From: Actinomycetota bacterium
GTDB lineage: Bacteria; Actinomycetota; Actinomycetes; S36-B12; UBA10799
Reading direction: 5' to 3'
Length of the DNA stretch: 16,593 nt
Assembly (NCBI GenBank): GCA_003452655.1
Contig: DMNR01000025.1
Span: 1 to 16,593, forward strand
Positions 1 through 6,565 of this stretch are shown piece by piece. Made by a program: the position numbers and the translations under genes. The notes beneath the pieces are model-generated. The model was not told where the DNA came from, searched no databases, and saw nothing but the letters and a program-made list of their open reading frames with translations. The stretch's first letter is position 1, and each line of letters begins with the position of its first letter.

Positions 1-420
1 CCCACGGAACATGTTGGCCAGTTCAGTCACCGATCCGGTGTCCCAGTCACCAAGGTCAGCGTTGAATTGAGTCGCTCCCCCGAACATATATCCCATGACC
101 GTAACGTCCGCAGTATCCCAGCCACTGAGGTCGGCGTTGAACGACGATGCGTCGCGGAACATCGCGTTCATGCGCTGCGCGCTCGAGGTATCCCACGTGC
201 TTAGACCATCCCCGGTGAACGCCGATGCCTTGCGGAACATGTTGCCCATGTCCGTCATATTCGAGGTATTCCAGCCGCCATCTGTCGTTGTCAGTGGCTG
301 GTTGAACGACGATGGCGCCTCAACGTCGTATGCGTCGAACATCTCAGCGACGTCCGTCACCGCCAACGTGTTCCAATTCGAGATATTTGCGTTGAACGAC
401 GTTGCTTCCCTGAAGGTTCG
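1..420 (-). repeat. BspA/DUF285 25-26-residue repeats, continuing past the window edge
   Basis: The Met-Phe-Arg-(Asp/Lys/Gly)-Ala-Ser-Ser-Phe-Asn-Ala-Asp-Leu-Ser-Gly-Trp-Asp-Thr pattern recurs. The Met (or equivalent) codons are at 415, 340, 238, 160, 85 and 10, so the spacing is 25, 34, 26, 25 and 25 residues. The 34-residue unit has an insertion before Trp-Asn-Thr-Ser-Asn-Met-Thr-Asp-Met. This is the DUF285 / 'surface protein 26-residue repeat' family, leucine-rich-repeat-like modules of BspA-type surface proteins. The usual leader, a Phe-Val-Ser-Thr-Trp-Lys-Thr strand plus a PKD-like Tyr-Trp-Gly-Asp-Gly segment, precedes them at about 560-810. Confidence 0.85.
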
Positions 421-3400
421 CGCCAGCGACGTCGTCCCGGTCAGGTCAGGCGCATCAGTTGCGGTCGCGTTGAAATTCGCCGCGCCGTAGAAATAGTCGC
501 CGCCGTTGCCAAAGTTCAACGACCCCCAGTTCGATACATCAAGCAGCTTCAACCTGTCGCCACCTTCATCGATTGTGCCGAACCGGAATCCCTTCATCGT
601 CCCCACAATCGTCACCGTGTACGTGCCCGCAGTCGTGTACGTGTGCGTGCCACCGGCCGCGTTTGTCACCGCAGACGACGAACCGTCACCCCAATACGCG
701 GTGAAGTTGTAGGAATTCGTCACACCACCGAACGTGCCATCGGCCAACGGCAACACGACAGTGTCTGCCGCAGAACCGTCGTTATCTGTCTTCCACGTCG
801 AAACGAAGACGCTGGCGCTCGGAGTGACCTCGTTGGAGATTGCCGACACATCGGAGATCCCGACATCATTAATTGCCGACACTTTAAACGTGTACTGCGT
901 GTCGTTAACCAACCCCGACACGGTGTACGACGTGGCCGCGGACCCAGTGTCCGCGTTTACGATGCTGCAGAGGATTCCTGATTCGTCGCACTGCTCAATC
1001 TTGTAGCCCGTGATCGCCGATCCACCGTCGGACACAGGGACATTCCAGAAGACGGTTGCCGATGAATTTCCCGGCGATGGTGCAAGCATCGTGGGGACCC
1101 CGGGCACCCCCGCCACTGCGAAGGTTTGTTGGACCTGGGGAGCCGCCGCCCAGCTGGAATCACCAGCTTGATTCCCGTTGATCACACACGTTCCAGCACC
1201 GACGAAGGAGACAACGTTCGACCCATCGATACTGCACACCGCGCTCGCGGAAGCATCGACCGTGAAGACCGGCGTCAACCCCGACGACGCCGTCCCAGTC
1301 ACCAGGTACGTCGCCCCACCGACCTCCGCCGATGACGGCGCCGAGGACGTGAATGTCACCTCCTGCGTGGGATTTGGCGTCGCAGAAACACTGGTCGACG
1401 CCGATCCGATCGCGGTCGCCGAAACGTACGCACGGACCTGAACCGCGTACGCCGTGCCGTTGACCAGATCCGTGGTTCCGTCTGTCGAAAGCTTGGTGAT
1501 TGTCAGGGGTGACGCTGTGGTCCCCGAGTCTGTGCGGTCACGCCAAGTCGTTCCACCGTCAGTTGAGTACTGGAAATTGGTCACCGTTTGACCGTTGTCC
1601 GCACCCGCAGTGAACGCCACGGTAAGTTGTCGGCTCGACGCCGTAATCGATCCGATGGTGGGCGCACTCGGCATCGCTGTGAAGGAGACACTGCCATTTG
1701 TTCCAACGCCTCCCGTACCCCCTGGTTTGGGACCGGCAGTACCCCCCGCCGAAGATCCAGAGTAAGTGGTGGAATACGCGCCCGTTGAACCCTTGCTTCC
1801 GCCAGCGCCCCCGCCGTTGCCCCCTTGAAATAACGTTCCGCCGCTCCCGCCGCCGTAACCCGCACCGCCGGCTCCGCCCCCTGAACTGGCGTTAGAGGTG
1901 GCACCTGATCCTGCTCCGCCCCCTCCAGTTACACCATCTGCACCGGCAGTCTGAGTACCCGGAGCGGTGGGCTTCGCACCCCCGGTTCCGTTGGCTCCTC
2001 CCACGCCGGCCGCCGTCGCGTTACCCGTCCCGTTATTTCCTGCGCCATCTGAGCCCCCGGCATTGCCTCCTGTGCGGCCGCTCTTGGCCGCTGTAGTAGT
2101 TGCAGGGTCCTGCGTTGCAGCACCGCCTCCGCCCCCACCGCCGGCGACGATTTCAACTCCCGTTCCGGAAATAGCGGTCGAGCCTCCGCCCCCACCACCA
2201 CCATTCCAAGTACCGGCTTCACTGCTACCGCCCACTCCGCCACCGCTACCACCGACGCCAGCGATACCCCTTCCACCGCCGCCACCGCCACCGCCAATCT
2301 TGACTGTCAATACATCGCCGGGCACCACAGCTTGCCTGGTCAATACCCGGCCACCAGTTCCGCCAGCGCCACCGACGGTAGTCATGTAATCGGAGCCACC
2401 CGATCCACCGCCGCCACCACCACCATCGGCGATGATCTTCATACTGGTCACACCGTCCGGTACGACGCAGTATTGCGTCGAGGCGCTGTAGGAGATCGTT
2501 CCCTTACAGGACATGTTCGGGGTGGCCGTCGAATTCGCTGACTCTGCGCCCGCTCCTGCACCAGTCACTGCTCGAAGTTTCACCTGGTACGCCGTGTTGT
2601 TGACTAGCGCTGGTGTACCAGATATCGATTGAGTTGTGATCACGAGCGGACTTGTCGTTGACGACGGGGACATCGCGACGAAGGTCGTCCCGTTGTCAGT
2701 GGAGTACTCGTAGTTGGTAATCGCGTGGCCGCCATCGGATGTCGGCGCGGTAAATGCAATCGACAGCGATCCATTGCCAGGCGTGATGCCGGTGATCGTC
2801 GGCGCTAGCGCGCTGTCTAACGCAACAACACCAGCGGATACTCCTGAGTATCCGCTGGTGCCAGAGCCATTAGTGGCCGCCACCTGAAACGTGTACGTAT
2901 GGCCGGTCGTGAGCCCAGTGACAGCGCACGAGGTTGCTGCTGCGGACAGCGCCGCGCATGCCCCCGACACCGTGGTCATCGGCCCGCCGTCGTCAGAGGC
3001 CTGAACGGTGTACCCCGAAATCGGCGATGCCCCTTGCGCACCGTTGGTCCAGTTCACGATTAGTTGATTGCCACCGGTCACGGTCGTTGTTCCGATGGTC
3101 GGGGCAGCAGGGTTCGCGTCCGTTGGTGTAGCGGAGGATGCCTCGCTGACCGTCTGCACTCCATCAGATGTGGAAGCCACGACCGTAAAGCTGTAGCTCT
3201 GTCCCGCAGTTAGCCCGGAAACCGTCGCAGGTGAACCAGTAGCTCCATCAACAGCTGCCCCATCTCGGTAGACCTGGTACGTAACGACTCCGACGCCATC
3301 TGGTTGCGTCGGCTCCGTCCAGCTGATCTCGGCAGAGCCAGGGCCAGGCGTGGCACTTGTGATGACCGGGGCTTCCAAAGCAGTGATGACCGCCGAGCCA

Positions 3401-6312
3401 GCGACGCCTTCAGCTCCATTTGTGCCACCGTTCGCCGCTGGCGAGTACGTGCTGCCGTCTGGTCCTAGTGATCCTCCCGCGCCGCCACCGCCGCTTGGGC
3501 CGCCACCGCCGCCACCGCCCCAGCCCGCGCCGCCTCCACCGCGACCATCGGTACCGGTGACACCGCCCGCGCCACCACCGTTACCGCCCGCACTCGCATT
3601 TGCGCCGCCTGGACCACCCGCACCAGTTCCGCTTCCACCGCCACCGCCGCCGTTGGTTCCTGCAGCTCCGGCGCCGTCTGTACCGCTGCCGCCGTTGCCA
3701 CCTGTGTCGCCCGAGCCGCCGCCGACGCCACCGTTTCCGTCAGAACCTCCGGCCCCACCACTGTCGCTACCCGAACCACCAGCAGCTACCGAACCTTGAC
3801 AACCCTGCCCCGCGGTGCCTGCAAATCCTGCGCCTCCGCCGCCACCGGCGATGACCTTGAACGTCCCGCTCTCAGCAATGTTGGTCGACCCACCTCCGCC
3901 ACCGCTGGCTCCTCCCGAGGGTCCGGTTCCGCCTCCGCCACCGCCGATGGAAACGCTGAGTTCCGTACCTGGCGTTACTCCCACCGCAGCGTCAACTACA
4001 CAGGCACCCCCACCACCGACGGACTGAAATGCTCCACCGCCACCTCCGGTCGCCACAACTTTGACGGTCTGGGCACCTGTGGGAACGGTGTAGGTACCTG
4101 ATACGGCGAATGTCCGGGGGTTGCTACCGCCTACCGGAGTCGCCGCCACGGAGGGCTCGGAAGCGGGTCCTGAACCGTGGTCACTGGTGGCGGCGATCTT
4201 GAAGGTGTATTCCGTTCCGTTCGTCAATCCTTCAACGGTGCAGTCCGTTGTTTCAGCTGCAACGGTTGTGCAAGACCCGGCTGTCACAGCTGCGTACTCG
4301 CCACCGCCCGCACTCTGGGTCACCGCATAGCCAGTAAGTGTCGTCAAGGAATTCACCGATGGTGCAGTCCAGCTCAGTCCGACTTGGGCGTTACCTGCCG
4401 TCGCGCCAGTGATCGTCGGCTGACCCGGAGCTAGGTCGACAAAGGCGCGTATCGGGCGCACGCGGTCGGTGGTATTTTTCGTTTCCGGAGCCGTGTCAGC
4501 ACCGAAACCGCTCCACGCCTCAGTGTCGTTCTCCTGCGCTGACGACCAGTACGTACTGTTTTCCAATGCCCCAACGGCGCTGTCGTTTAGCGCGAGCAGC
4601 TCACCGGGTGAAGGAAGGAACCAATCCTCCTGATCTCCTCCGCGGTAGTTCTTCGCTTCCCAAGCTGCCGGGGCTTGTCCGGATCCTGGACACGCAAAGA
4701 CGATCGATTCGGTGTTCGCATACCCATACCCGAGATCTTGGGATGTACCTGGGACATCAGAGATCTCACATTCGTTAGCACCCCACGCCAACACCGGATC
4801 GCTACTGCCATGCCAGTCGCTCGGCGCGACCTCCAGATAACGCCCCCAGTCTTGGTTGCTACCGGCATTGTAAAAAACGGTGCCGCCGCCAGGTCCGGTA
4901 TCGCCGACAACGCACGGACCGCCGCCCTCACAGAACGTCCCCCGCGCCGCAATAGTCACTGGCGCTGCCGCACTTGACCAGGAGGTACCGCCCGCCTCTG
5001 TCGCAACGACGGTGAACGAGTAGGTCGCGCCGTAGTCGAGGCCGGTGATCGTCGCCGGAGACGTCGGGCTACCGGGAACCTCGACGCCGTTGTTGTAGAG
5101 CTTGTAAGTCGTGGCTCCGATGCCGTCGGGCTGACCCTCAGGCTCCGTCCATGTAACCGTGGCTTGTTGCTTGCCGCCAGTTACCGCAGTGATGGTCGGC
5201 GAATTCAACGCAGTGATCGTGACCGAACCGGATGCACCGTTGCCTTCAACAGTCCCACCTAAGCCGACTCCGCTGGTCGCAACCGAAACGTTCGTTTGGT
5301 TAGTTGCATGTGATCCAGAGAAACTGCCACCGGCTCCTCCGCCGCCACCACCGAGTTCCATCTGGCCTGGCGAGTAACTTCCGCCGCCACCGCCGCCGTA
5401 GCCGGCACCACCACCGCCAGCTCCGACGGTTCCTTCCTCGCCATTGGACGGCGCTGCGTTCCCGCCTTGTCCATTGAAGCCGTCGAGGCCCGCATCCGAG
5501 ATTCCGGCTACGCCGACGCCACCATTGACGACATCATTCGGGTTGGCCTGCGCGTCGATCGAGGCGCAGTCGGTGGATGCACCCCCACCGAAGACGTTGG
5601 TCGGGCTCACACCCTCCGACTGAGTGCCGTTGGCGCCTTGCCAGCGACACCCGCCATCTCGCGTACCAGACCCGGCGTCGCCGCCACTGCCTGCCTGACT
5701 CGAGTGTGGCTGACCGTCATTCTGTACCCCGGGAGCACCGCCTCCTCCTCCGCCGCCGCCAGCGATGACGACTAGTCCGCCCGAACCGTTGTCGTAACCG
5801 GCTCCGGTGACCGCCGTGGAACCTCCGCCTCCACCGCCCATGGCATCGCCAGACCAGCCCTGCCCCTCTTGCCCTCGCGAACCGCCACCGCCCGATGCCA
5901 GACCAGCCCCACCTACGCCGGGGCCCCCGGTACCGCCAGCGGTCCCACCGGTGCCGACCTTGACGTCCAAAGATGCACCTGGAGTCACGGCGTAGGCCGT
6001 CTCGACAATTGCACCTGCACCGCCCGCCCCACCATCCGGAGGTGCCGCGCTCGAGCCGCCGCCACCACCCGCACCGGTCGCGACGATTTTGATTGCCGTC
6101 ACGCCGTCAGGAACCGTGTAGGTGCCATCGCTGGTGAAGGTTTCCGGGTTGTCTCCGGGGTCCGCCGATGCCGACGTTGGAGCCGCGACCGACAGCCCTC
6201 CGGCCAATAGAGCAACCACCGAGGCCACGATTAACTTCCGTGGGTGAAGGCGACTGAAACCAGGAGTCCTGTTCGGGGAGCGGCGCATCACGGAAGGACG
6301 GGAGACAGGCAT
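1..6312 (-). CDS. Giant secreted mosaic surface protein (Gly-rich, FN3, DUF1566, BspA repeats), C-terminus outside window
   Basis: The minus-strand frame starting at ATG 6312 has no stop down to base 1, giving at least 2,104 residues. An AGGTGG Shine-Dalgarno lies 3 nt before the ATG; a second in-frame ATG at 6288 has none. Residues 1-50 form a signal peptide (basic start, hydrophobic core, cleavage likely after Ala-Ser-Ala). Approximate order: Gly-rich module 57-369, FN3 371-454, DUF1566-like 459-624, FN3 625-723, Gly-rich 730-979, three FN3 980-1266, Gly-rich 1267-1547, FN3 1548-1649, bacterial Ig-like 1650-1734, FN3 1735-1834, BspA/DUF285 region 1835 onward. Each part resembles domains of exported actinobacterial proteins, so the product is probably secreted or wall-bound and may act in adhesion or matrix building; the ligand is unknown. 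No catalytic motif is visible. Any anchor (LPXTG, C-terminal helix) would lie outside the window. It appears monocistronic, divergent from the DUF222-HNH gene. Confidence 0.9.
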   Translation of the reverse strand, partial: MPVSRPSVMRRSPNRTPGFSRLHPRKLIVASVVALLAGGLSVAAPTSASADPGDNPETFTSDGTYTVPDGVTAIKIVATGAGGGGGSSAAPPDGGAGGAGAIVETAYAVTPGASLDVKVGTGGTAGGTGGPGVGGAGLASGGGGSRGQEGQGWSGDAMGGGGGGSTAVTGAGYDNGSGGLVVIAGGGGGGGGAPGVQNDGQPHSSQAGSGGDAGSGTRDGGCRWQGANGTQSEGVSPTNVFGGGASTDCASIDAQANPNDVVNGGVGVAGISDAGLDGFNGQGGNAAPSNGEEGTVGAGGGGAGYGGGGGGSYSPGQMELGGGGGGAGGSFSGSHATNQTNVSVATSGVGLGGTVEGNGASGSVTITALNSPTITAVTGGKQQATVTWTEPEGQPDGIGATTYKLYNNGVEVPGSPTSPATITGLDYGATYSFTVVATEAGGTSWSSAAAPVTIAARGTFCEGGGPCVVGDTGPGGGTVFYNAGSNQDWGRYLEVAPSDWHGSSDPVLAWGANECEISDVPGTSQDLGYGYANTESIVFACPGSGQAPAAWEAKNYRGGDQEDWFLPSPGELLALNDSAVGALENSTYWSSAQENDTEAWSGFGADTAPETKNTTDRVRPIRAFVDLAPGQPTITGATAGNAQVGLSWTAPSVNSLTTLTGYAVTQSAGGGEYAAVTAGSCTTVAAETTDCTVEGLTNGTEYTFKIAATSDHGSGPASEPSVAATPVGGSNPRTFAVSGTYTVPTGAQTVKVVATGGGGGAFQSVGGGGACVVDAAVGVTPGTELSVSIGGGGGGTGPSGGASGGGGGSTNIAESGTFKVIAGGGGGAGFAGTAGQGCQGSVAAGGSGSDSGGAGGSDGNGGVGGGSGDTGGNGGSGTDGAGAAGTNGGGGGGSGTGAGGPGGANASAGGNGGGAGGVTGTDGRGGGGAGWGGGGGGGPSGGGGAGGSLGPDGSTYSPAANGGTNGAEGVAGSAVITALEAPVITSATPGPGSAEISWTEPTQPDGVGVVTYQVYRDGAAVDGATGSPATVSGLTAGQSYSFTVVASTSDGVQTVSEASSATPTDANPAAPTIGTTTVTGGNQLIVNWTNGAQGASPISGYTVQASDDGGPMTTVSGACAALSAAATSCAVTGLTTGHTYTFQVAATNGSGTSGYSGVSAGVVALDSALAPTITGITPGNGSLSIAFTAPTSDGGHAITNYEYSTDNGTTFVAMSPSSTTSPLVITTQSISGTPALVNNTAYQVKLRAVTGAGAGAESANSTATPNMSCKGTISYSASTQYCVVPDGVTSMKIIADGGGGGGGSGGSDYMTTVGGAGGTGGRVLTRQAVVPGDVLTVKIGGGGGGGGRGIAGVGGSGGGVGGSSEAGTWNGGGGGGGSTAISGTGVEIVAGGGGGGGAATQDPATTTAAKSGRTGGNAGGSDGAGNNGTGNATAAGVGGANGTGGAKPTAPGTQTAGADGVTGGGGAGSGATSNASSGGGAGGAGYGGGSGGTLFQGGNGGGAGGSKGSTGAYSTTYSGSSAGGTAGPKPGGTGGVGTNGSVSFTAMPSAPTIGSITASSRQLTVAFTAGADNGQTVTNFQYSTDGGTTWRDRTDSGTTASPLTITKLSTDGTTDLVNGTAYAVQVRAYVSATAIGSASTSVSATPNPTQEVTFTSSAPSSAEVGGATYLVTGTASSGLTPVFTVDASASAVCSIDGSNVVSFVGAGTCVINGNQAGDSSWAAAPQVQQTFAVAGVPGVPTMLAPSPGNSSATVFWNVPVSDGGSAITGYKIEQCDESGILCSIVNADTGSAATSYTVSGLVNDTQYTFKVSAINDVGISDVSAISNEVTPSASVFVSTWKTDNDGSAADTVVLPLADGTFGGVTNSYNFTAYWGDGSSSAVTNAAGGTHTYTTAGTYTVTIVGTMKGFRFGTIDEGGDRLKLLDVSNWGSLNFGNGGDYFYGAANFNATATDAPDLTGTTSLARTFREATSFNANISNWNTLAVTDVAEMFDAYDVEAPSSFNQPLTTTDGGWNTSNMTDMGNMFRKASAFTGDGLSTWDTSSAQRMNAMFRDASSFNADLSGWDTADVTVMGYMFGGATQFNADLGDWDTGSVTELANMFRG
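1672..2514 (-). other. Glycine-rich module 3 of the giant protein
   Basis: This is the third copy of the plan. The entry is Tyr-Cys-Val-Val-Pro-Asp-Gly-Val-Thr-Ser-Met-Lys-Ile-Ile-Ala, the body has glycine runs with Ala, Thr, Asn and Ser, and the exit is Ser-Val-Ser-Phe-Thr-Ala-Met into an FN3 domain. It starts with a short extra segment holding a Cys pair (Met-Ser-Cys-Lys-Gly and Gln-Tyr-Cys) that modules 1 and 2 lack. Otherwise the three modules look like diverged duplicates. Confidence 0.75.
2829..2860. repeat. Perfect 15-bp inverted repeat inside the giant gene
   Basis: The left arm 2829-2843 reads CACCAGCGGATACTC. After the 2-nt spacer CT, 2846-2860 is its exact reverse complement. It encodes about residues 1151-1162, at the end of the fourth FN3 domain (Thr-Ser-Gly-Tyr-Ser-Gly-Val-Ser). 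The RNA could form a stable stem with a 4-nt loop. There is no T-tract, so it is not a standard terminator. Confidence 0.9.
3376..4125 (-). other. Glycine-rich module 2 of the giant protein
   Basis: It has the same plan as module 1: an entry strand Gly-Thr-Tyr-Thr-Val-Pro-Thr-Gly, then Val-Lys-Val-Val-Ala-Thr-Gly, a very glycine-rich body with runs of up to seven Gly codons, and an exit strand Ala-Val-Ile-Thr-Ala-Leu into an FN3 domain. The body between about 3480 and 3760 is the most repetitive DNA of the window, made almost entirely of GGN codons. Two cysteines are present. Confidence 0.75.
4441..4938 (-). other. DUF1566-like domain within the giant protein
   Basis: The segment begins Gly-Asp-Thr-Gly-Pro-Gly-Gly-Gly-Thr-Val-Phe-Tyr, has Tyr-Leu-Glu-Val-Ala-Pro followed by Trp, then Asp-Trp-Phe-Leu-Pro-Ser-Pro-Gly-Glu-Leu, Tyr-Trp-Ser-Ser-Ala, and ends Val-Arg-Pro-Ile-Arg-Ala-Phe. 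These are the hallmarks of the DUF1566/Lcl C-terminal family, which has a C-type-lectin-like fold and occurs in exported bacterial proteins. It occurs once, between two FN3 domains. Several cysteines (Cys-Glu-Gly-Gly-Gly-Pro-Cys at the start, two more inside) suggest disulfides, as expected outside the cell. Ligand binding is inferred from the fold, not shown. Confidence 0.7.
5206..6144 (-). other. Glycine-rich module 1 of the giant protein
   Basis: The module opens with a Gly-Thr-Tyr-Thr-Val-Pro-Asp-Gly-Val strand and an Ile-Lys-Ile-Val-Ala-Thr-Gly strand. Long runs of five to eight glycines follow, broken by Ala, Ser, Asn and Asp, and it closes with a Val-Thr-Ile-Thr-Ala-Leu strand that leads straight into an FN3 domain. 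This is the pattern of the 'glycine-rich domain' seen in bacterial surface proteins. It carries two isolated cysteines (in Gly-Gly-Cys-Arg-Trp and Thr-Asp-Cys-Ala-Ser) that may pair. A packed polyglycine-II bundle is a possible fold, by inference only. Confidence 0.75.
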
Positions 6313-6518
6313 GCGCCACCTATCCAATCCAGTCATGGCCAACTGAGCATCTCGTCCTGCAAATTTAGGCGTACCTATGCGCTATTGCTCGGTACAAGTC
6401 CCGACGTCCCTCTTCCCCACACCGAGTTACCCCCATTTGGGCTAACGGGATATGAGGACGCACATAAGAGCGGCGAAATTCATCCGTGCCCTGACCGGCA
6501 GAAGCGTGAAGACGACAC

Positions 6519-6534
6519 TCGAACATATGTACGA
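6519..6534. promoter_or_regulatory. Near-consensus LexA (SOS) box upstream of the DUF222-HNH gene
   Basis: TCGAAC-ATAT-GTACGA matches the mycobacterial/actinobacterial SOS box TCGAAC-N4-GTTCGA at 11 of 12 fixed positions. It ends 31 nt before the ATG at 6566, where LexA would overlap or abut the promoter. Several M. tuberculosis genes of the 13E12 family are known LexA targets, which supports the reading. LexA binding itself is inferred. Confidence 0.75.
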
Positions 6535-6565
6535 ATCTGCCACGAAAACGGACTAGGATGTCGCC

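Noticed and set aside
1..420. Periodic repeats as a CRISPR array
   Set aside because: The period follows 25-26 codons with varied DNA, stays in frame, and encodes DUF285 repeats; there are no identical direct repeats with unique spacers.
95..490. Plus-strand ORF opposite the BspA repeats
   Set aside because: The minus strand here shows clear DUF285 repeats with constant 25-26-residue spacing; the plus-strand product resembles nothing and reflects GC-rich antisense openness.
2829..2860. The inverted repeat as a Rho-independent terminator or a broken insertion sequence end
   Set aside because: There is no T-tract on either side, the frame continues unbroken, and no transposase or target duplication flanks it.
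3350..3799. Long proline-rich ORF on the plus strand (also 1967-2389 and 5807-5995)
   Set aside because: These are mirror images of GGN glycine codons of the minus-strand giant gene. They have no ribosome binding site and only low-complexity proline runs.
6107..6319. Minus-strand ORF starting at 6319 that overlaps the start of the giant gene in another frame
   Set aside because: The frame starting at 6312 gives a proper signal peptide and stays open for more than 6 kb; the alternative is a short frame-shifted shadow.
6373..6398. Weak inverted repeat (GTACC and GGTAC) as an operator of the giant gene
   Set aside because: The arms are only 5 bp with a long spacer, which is expected by chance; no convincing -35/-10 pair was found either.
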